DNA of 64,000 nucleotides from Apium graveolens (lineage: Eukaryota > Streptophyta > Magnoliopsida > Apiales > Apiaceae). The stretch is from the NCBI RefSeq assembly GCF_009905375.1, contig NC_133653.1, forward strand, positions 91,871,671 to 91,935,670. The letters run 5' to 3'. A program made the position numbers and the translations under genes. Within the stretch, counting starts at the first letter, position 1. Each line of letters starts with the position of its first letter. Shown here one piece after another: positions 58,643 to 64,000 of the stretch. The notes beneath the pieces were generated by a model. It did not search any database and had not been told where the DNA came from. It saw only the letters and a list, made by a program, of their open reading frames with translations.

Positions 58643-58647
58643 TTTAG
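58643..58647. repeat. Decayed target-site duplication TTTAG, right of solo LTR D
   Basis: Two transitions away from TTCAA at 43294-43298. Confidence 0.55.
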
Positions 58648-59040
58648 CACCAAGGATACCACAACAGAATGGAGTGGTTGAGAGGAAGAATTGAACACTG
58701 GTTGAAGCTGCAAGGACCATACTTAATTAAGATAATCTTCTTACCTACTTCTGGGCTGAAGCAGTTAACACTACATGCTATACTCAAAACTGAACCCTGA
58801 TCAACAAGATGTATGAGAAGACCCTTTATGAGTAATGGCCAACAAGAACCATCAGTGAAATACTTTTGCGTGTTTGGAGGAAAGTGCTTTGTGCTTAATG
58901 ACGATTAACATCTTGGAAAATTTGATGCTAAAGCTGAAGAAGGTATCTTTCTGGGCTATTCTCTGGAGTCAAAAGCTTACAGGGTATATATGATTAGTGA
59001 TCGAAAGGTTGTAGAAAGCCTTAATGTAACTTTTGATGAC

Positions 59041-59389
59041 GCCAAGTTCCCAAGTATGCAGAAGGAAGATAATGATGATAATATTGATATTGAAGATCTT
59101 ACCGATGATGAAGATGAACCTAAAAATGTTCCAGACAATACTGACAATGGCAATGATCCTGATGATCATAATTCTGATTCAGATTCTGAAGGGAATAGTC
59201 ATGAGACAAATGATAGTGAAACTATCACAAGGACTTGTCCTCAAGTTTCAGATTCTGGAGATCTAGCTGGCAAAAACTCAGGGAGAGCAGAACAACAAGT
59301 AGAACAAGGATCCGCTTGTCAGAATCAACATAATTCTGGAATTGTTGAGTCATCAAGAGCTATTCTACCAAGATAAAAAGTATGGAGTA
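59041..59389 (+). pseudogene. Acidic integrase-RT linker of copia relic E
   Basis: Open frame (58990-59376) rich in Asp, Glu, Asn and Ser (NDDNIDIEDLTDDEDEPK, NSDSDSEGNSHE), ending in TAA at 59374-59376. It occupies the place of the Ser/Asp linker in A and C. Such variable linkers between integrase and RT are normal in copia Pol. Confidence 0.65.
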
Positions 59390-60999
59390 AAGATTATCCT
59401 TGGTATTTGGTACTTAGTGATCCAGATAGTGGAGTTCAGACTAGAAGAGCTACAGCAAATGAATGCTTTTAGTCTGGGTTTCTATCTCAAATGGAATTGA
59501 AGAAAGAAGAACTTAGAGATCCAGATTGGGTGATTTTTATGCAAGAGGAACTCAATCAGTTCGAAAGATTATACCCAGGCCTAAAGATAAATCAGTGACT
59601 GACATAAAATGGGTTTTCAGAAACAAGCTTAATGAAGATGAAATTGTAACAAGGAACAAGGCGAGAATGGTTGCTAAGGGATATTCTCAAAAAGAATTGA
59701 TTGACTCCGATGAAACCTTTGCACCGGTTACTAGACTTGAAGTCATCAGGATATTTTTAGCATTTGCAGCATATTCAAATTTCAAGATATATCAGATTGA
59801 TGTGAAAAGTGCTTTCCAGAATGGTGAGCTTGAAGAAGAGGTCTATGTGGAGCAATCTCCTGGCTTCATAGATCCCAAGTTTGAAGATATTTTCTATTTT
59901 CTCCTCAAGGCTCTTTATGGTCTAAAGTAAGCACCGAGAACATGGTATAGCACTCTCGCAGAGTTTCTTCTTAAAAATGGTTTTACTAGAGGTGTCATAG
60001 ATAAGACTCTATTTTATAAAAAGTATAAAAATAATATCATACTTGTGCAAGTCTATGTTGACGATATTATATTTGGATCTACAAATGATGCACTTTGTGC
60101 AAGGTTTTCTAAGCTTATGCAGAGTAGGCATGAGATGAGTATGATGGGTGAGTTGAACTTTTTTCTTGGACTGCAAGTAACCCGAAAGTCAGATGGAATA
60201 TTTATTTATCAAACGAAGTACATCAGAGATCTTCTGAAGAAATATAAGTTGGAAGATTTTAACACCTACAAAGACTCCAATGGCAACTGCCACAAAACTT
60301 GATCAAGACAAGTCTGGTAAGAAGGTATATATTACTAATTATCGAGGAATAATTGGATCATTTCTCTACTTGACTGTAAGCCATCAAGATATTATGTTTA
60401 CAACATGCTTATGTGCACGGTTCCAGGCTGATCCGAAAGAATCTCATCTTATAGCCATCAAAAGAATCTTCAGATATCTGAAAGGTACACCTAATCTAGG
60501 TATTTGGTATCCTAATGATACGGGCTTTGATCTCATTAGTTACACAGATTCTGATTACGCTGGTTGTAAGATTGACCGGAAGAGTACTTCAGGAAGCCAT
60601 CATTTTCTTGGAAGAAGATTTGTTTCTTGGTTTAGTAAGAAGCAACATTCAGTTTCTATATCTACTGCTGAAGCTGAATACATTGCTGCTGAAAGCTGTT
60701 GTTCTAAAATTCTTTGGATGAGAAACTAACTCCGAGACTATGGACTTGATTTGAAAAATATTCCTATCTATTGTGACAACACAAGTTCCATATCAATCTC
60801 AAACAATCATGTTCAACATTCTAGGACCAAACACATTAATATGTATCATTTCATAAGAGAGTATATTATGAATGGTATTGTGGAACTTCATTATGTCTCG
60901 ATAATGGATCAAATTGCAGACATTTTCACAACGCCACTTGATGAAGTTACTTTTAACAAGTTGGTTAGTGAACTTGACATGTTGAATTTGTTTAATTAA
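59390..60999 (+). pseudogene. reverse transcriptase and RNase H of copia relic E
   Basis: Motifs: [38 protein letters not shown], catalytic YVDDIIFG (about 60050-60075), LGLQV, RNase [40 protein letters not shown], and C-terminal DQIADIFTTPLDE. Interrupted by stops (59469-59471, 59928-59930, 60727-60729) and frameshifts (near 59550, 60290). Ends TAA at 60997-60999. About 60% similar to the A/C proteins by eye, a separate family. Confidence 0.8.
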
Positions 61000-61870
61000 T
61001 TGGACATCAACAAATGTAATTTGTTACGGGTAAACTTTACTACCCCTATGATTATGCTTTGAGGGGAAATTAAGTTTACATATCTATTTTCATTATATTT
61101 ATCCATGTTTGTAAACTTATTTGAAGCTAACTGATTATAATGCGTTACATGTTATATGCTATTGGTAAGTAAGTTAGTGTTTTTGGAGCAATATATAAGT
61201 TGTTTGAATGCTTGCATGATATATGTTTATTTTTTGATGCAAACACTTATGGTGTTGATATTTATTTTAATACACACATCTCAATCCTATTGCACTATGA
61301 TCTAAGATCATGTGTGATTAAATCCTGTACTCTAATTTTAAATCCCGTCATAAATCTGATTGATATGATAAGATTCTGTGTGATTAGGTATTGTGTGATA
61401 ATCTAATTCTAGATTCTGGGTAACCTTGATAGTAGATTCCTGGGTTACCCTGATTCTCTCTATATCTTGTGCTAGAATAAATGTGTAGCATGAATAGTGA
61501 TAATTGTGACATGGTTGTGTCAGGAGTATAATTTAATGGGTTTAGTCTCATCTTGACTAATCAATTGGTGTAGACTTATTAAATGTACTCTTGGCATAAC
61601 TAATTGATTTTATGACTTGAATATTGATCTTGTTGGACCTAAAAATCTTGCATTGTTTTATGCTTAATCTTTGACTTGGATATTAGATTCTGGTATGTTT
61701 GTATAACTCTGATTAATTTATGCAATTATTATAGTTTAAAATAACTTTCATAGCCCTCCCTCTGTAGTATTATCTAAATTTGACTAACTTGAACTGTTTT
61801 GAGCCAGTGAGATTTGATTGAATAGTATTGTCAAAAGAATCATAAAGTATGGTCATCCGAGACATCGTTC
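61000..61870 (+). other. 3' region of copia relic E, or unassigned
   Basis: About 870 bp of AT-rich DNA after the RT stop, with no ORF that resembles a protein. Contains a purine run GAGGGGAAATTAAG at 61061-61074, but no recognisable LTR start follows. The boundary with H is not sharp. Confidence 0.4.
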
Positions 61871-61879
61871 ATGAATCCA

Positions 61880-62420
61880 TGTGGTGGTAAGTAATGATAT
61901 GGGTAGAACATACATCATAAAGACACATTAAATATCATATTAATTATACTTAGGCTTCTTATCTGAAGTCCAGTACAGACATGTCTGGTCCAAGCTTGTA
62001 GCAGACTCAAGACGACCCTTGTAGTCAAGGACCACCAACAGAGGTCGTCAAGGTCCACGAACACAAGCTGTTCATGGACTAGGCCCAATATGTCTGGAAG
62101 AGCAGAGACAGGTTTCCTAAACGGACTCAAAGTCCTACACAGAAGGTTCTGGAGTTCCTTCCCTTATAGGACTCCTAATCACCATCTAAGTTGGAGAATT
62201 GTCCACCAAGTCTTCCAACACAAGTCTAACCCTAGATTCGGTTCTATATAAAAGGGCTCTACCTCTCAACCTAGAACTACATTTTTGGATTGATTCTCTA
62301 CCACACAGAGATATGTAGGCATCTGTCAAGGACCGATAGTCCTGAATACGAGAGCAGCCATTAAAGCTCAAACTCACAAACCATGTAATTAATTACTAAC
62401 GCACTCTAGTTTTTATTCCA
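61880..62420 (+). repeat. Probable 5' LTR of Tat-like gypsy element H
   Basis: Ends ...TTTTATTCCA at 62420, just before a gypsy-type primer site. Has a TATA box TCTATATAAAAGGG at 62243-62256 and a typical CT-rich transcript start. Left end not determined; the value is approximate. Confidence 0.5.
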
Positions 62421-62425
62421 AAACA

Positions 62426-62445
62426 TTTGGAACCGTCTATGGGAA
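62426..62445 (+). other. Primer-site region of element H
   Basis: TTTGGAACCGTCTATGGGAA resembles TTTGGCGCCGTCTGTGGGAA, the conserved sequence after the 5' LTR in Tat-lineage plant gypsy elements, with three changes. Confidence 0.6.
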
Positions 62446-62458
62446 ACAAACAACAACC

Positions 62459-63610
62459 ATGGTGAACACACGGAGCAGAAACAATAGTGGAACTCGCACT
62501 GCTCTCCCATCACGAATAATCGCTCAGCGGTTGAGGTACCACACTACTTAACCTATGCCTCCACCCAAGAAGGAACCCTAGTAAGGGCAATCGAGGCTCA
62601 GCCACTAGGGACGAATCCCACGGATCCTCGAGGGACGAATCCCCAATTTCAGCAGCTACATGCATATGTGAACCCTCAACCCGGTATGAGTACTCAATAC
62701 TCGTGACTACTAACCCCCCTTACAGGATGCCTCTATGCCCTGAGGTTGGAGGAAGTGGACACTCAAATAGGAGCGAGGCACAAGGGCAGACGCCCCAATA
62801 TATATGTGGCTTGGATCCTATTAGAGAAGATCGAGAATTCTCTGGACCCTATTCTGATAGAGACTATGAATCATCGAACGACGAGGTTGCTCCAAGTCGG
62901 AGGCGTGCTTGTAAAGAGTCAATGCCTAGTACCAACCAGCGGCCCAGGAACTTTCAAGGGACGATTCCCCAAAATGTCCATGAGAGGATCAGGGTTCATG
63001 AAGCTGAGATCTAAAGGTTGAAGCACGACCAGGAGGCACACCTGACCCCAAGACCTCCACTTACTGCGAGGCAAAGAGATCTTCCTCCAATCATAGACCT
63101 AGATGGTCCAATACCAAGTAGGGCTGTTTCCCCAAGGGATGATCCAAGTAATTTGATGCCCCTAGGAAGTACTGATGATCCGAACCCACCATTTACTGAA
63201 GAGATAATGAATGCCCGTACCTCAAGAAAGTTTAAGATGCCCACAATCAAAGTATACGATGGTACTGGTGACCCTGCTAATCATGTCAGGACGTTCTCTA
63301 ACACCCTGTTGCTATAGCCCGTGAACGACGCTGTAAAGTTTCAGGCCTTTCCTCAAACCCTATCGGGTATGGCTCAATTGTGGTATAGCCGTATTCCCCC
63401 AAACTCTATTGGATCTTTCAAGGACTTGAGCCAGGTTTTTATCAAGCAATTTATAAGTGGCAGAGTACACGAGAAGAGTTTGGCTTCTCTCATGGGCATA
63501 GTCCAAGGAGCAAAGGAGTCCCTTAGAGATTACGTGAACCGATTTACGAAAGAGGCCTTGAAGGTCCCAGATCTTGACGACAAGGTAGCCATGATAGCCC
63601 TACAGCAAGG
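62459..63610 (+). pseudogene. gag of Tat-like gypsy element H, cut by insertion I
   Basis: A first ATG at 62459 gives MVNTRSRNNSG, then decay. From 62703 one frame runs to 63610 with only two stops (63012 and 63315). Gag core: KFKMPTIKVYDGTGDPANHV, AFPQTLSGMAQLWYSRIPP, FKDLSQVFIKQFISGR, ESLRDYVNRFTKEAL, DDKVAMIALQQG. This is the retrotransposon Gag of Tat/Retand type. The frame is cut abruptly at 63611. Small direct repeat AGGGACGAATCCC at about 62607 and 62631. Confidence 0.8.
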
Positions 63611-64000
63611 TGTTAGTGTGTGTGCCCTAGAGATAACACTATTATGTTTATGTTACGAGATATTTGGATGATTAATTATGATTCTATGGATTATTCTTTA
63701 GTAATTTATTATTTCTTTATTTTCTGCGATAAAATGTTTAATTAATAATTGTCCTTGGAATATGATATATAAGTCTATATCTCTAAGTACGTGACTTAGA
63801 AATGAGATTATGAGAATAGTATTGATATTCTTAAAGGTCCCTAGTCAAGTATTATTGTTAAGGGACGATAATAAATATGTTGAGACTAGTGTGTTTGTTG
63901 ACTGATGATCACATCTTATTGATCATACGTATGGTCATATTAAAGTAAAAACACAGGCACATTTATTAGATAAATAGTGTTGGATTGACCCGTTGTGAGA
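63611..64000 (+). mobile_element. Start of another LTR-type insertion I (continues past the window)
   Basis: Begins TGTTAGTGTGTGTGCCC exactly where the gag frame of H breaks. AT-rich, no coding. The TG start and abrupt breakpoint fit an LTR. A duplication of CAAGG (63606-63610) would be expected beyond the window. Lineage not determined. Confidence 0.55.

Larger units (their letters stand above)
42412..59040 (+). pseudogene. protease and integrase of copia relic E (split by solo LTR D with element C inside)
   Basis: The protease motif WILDSGCSRHMTG is at about 42440. The pre-integrase zinc region (LWHKKLSYLNL ... CEACEKGKSKRAS) and an integrase core with IRSDNGTEF at about 43210-43240 follow. 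D enters at 43299. After 58648 the frame resumes with PRIPQQNGVVERKN, supplying the catalytic Glu, then LGYSLESKAYRVY. Several stops (for example 42769-42771, 58690s) and frameshifts (near 43020). The first zinc His and both Cys are kept. A stop-and-acceptor-like TTTATTTTCAG occurs just before the protease, as in A and C. Confidence 0.75.
38241..61870 (+). mobile_element. Copia relic E (second Sirevirus-like family), interrupted
   Basis: Pieces of one copia element in order: gag C-terminal region (38245-38894, 42064-42411), protease/integrase (42412-43298, 58648-59040), linker, RT/RNase H (59390-60999) and 3' region (61000 to about 61870). Removing solo LTRs F and D with one copy of each duplication rejoins the frame at both sites. 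Its proteins differ clearly from A/B/C but share Sirevirus features. No LTR of E is recognisable. Its 5' end abuts the truncated LTR of G. It is the oldest layer of the right half. Confidence 0.8.

Noticed and set aside
1..64000. CRISPR arrays, tRNA or rRNA genes, bacterial operons
   Set aside because: No regularly spaced repeats, no cloverleaf sequences apart from tRNA-complementary primer sites, and no prokaryotic gene layout.

Overview
The window is intergenic DNA of a plant, almost certainly a eudicot. It contains no recognisable host gene, tRNA, rRNA, CRISPR array or bacterial feature. Essentially every stretch belongs to nested LTR retrotransposons: Ty1/copia of Sirevirus-like type, and Ty3/gypsy of chromovirus/Tekay-like and Tat-like type. 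AT richness, (A)n-rich UTRs, initiator-Met primer-binding sites and the element families point to a large, repeat-rich genome. An asterid (perhaps Apiaceae) is my guess, but nothing here proves it.

Layout, left to right. Copia element B (+, partial, 1-34185) has its 5' LTR, gag and pol left of the window. It is broken by complete copia element A (-, 1249-14534, 5-bp duplication ATTTC) and by gypsy element T (+, 19035-33053, duplication TATAT, 4.28-kb LTRs that are almost identical). B itself sits inside the gag of a minus-strand gypsy element G (34186 to about 38240), of which gag, PBS and part of the 5' LTR are visible. A second Sirevirus-like copia relic, E (+, about 38241-61870), is broken by solo LTR F (-, 38895-42058, duplication CCTAA) in its gag and by solo LTR D (+, 43299-58642, decayed duplication TTCAA/TTTAG) in its integrase. 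A third member of the A/B family, C (+, 44703-56349, duplication CAAAG), sits inside D. After E comes the 5' end of a Tat-like gypsy element H (LTR, primer site, gag), cut at 63611 by the start of another LTR insertion, I.

The most interesting content is the accessory 3' region of the A/B/C copia family. Downstream of pol each copy has (i) a conserved non-coding spacer of about 1.3 kb; (ii) a small 88-89-codon ORF that is open in all three copies, preceded by a TATA box 82-87 bp before its ATG and followed by a conserved 3' motif; and, in A and B, (iii) a pyrimidine-rich leader and a very long ORF of about 1,250 codons encoding a non-envelope-like, multi-region protein. C has lost the leader and N-terminal part of that long ORF. 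A by-eye codon comparison of the small ORF in A and B gives far more synonymous than amino-acid change, so it has evolved as a protein-coding gene. It is also much more diverged between copies than the flanking non-coding spacer and pol, which suggests modular (recombining) evolution.

Other points of note: in-frame stop codons in gag and pol shared by A and C; a 7-mer (TTCTGAT) dispersed through the family in coding and non-coding DNA, and in the opposite orientation in the LTRs; and the 'young LTRs, dead interior' paradox of element T, whose gag-pol is wholly decayed and also carries a misplaced extra RNase H/integrase block. All function calls are pattern recognition by eye; no database search was possible.
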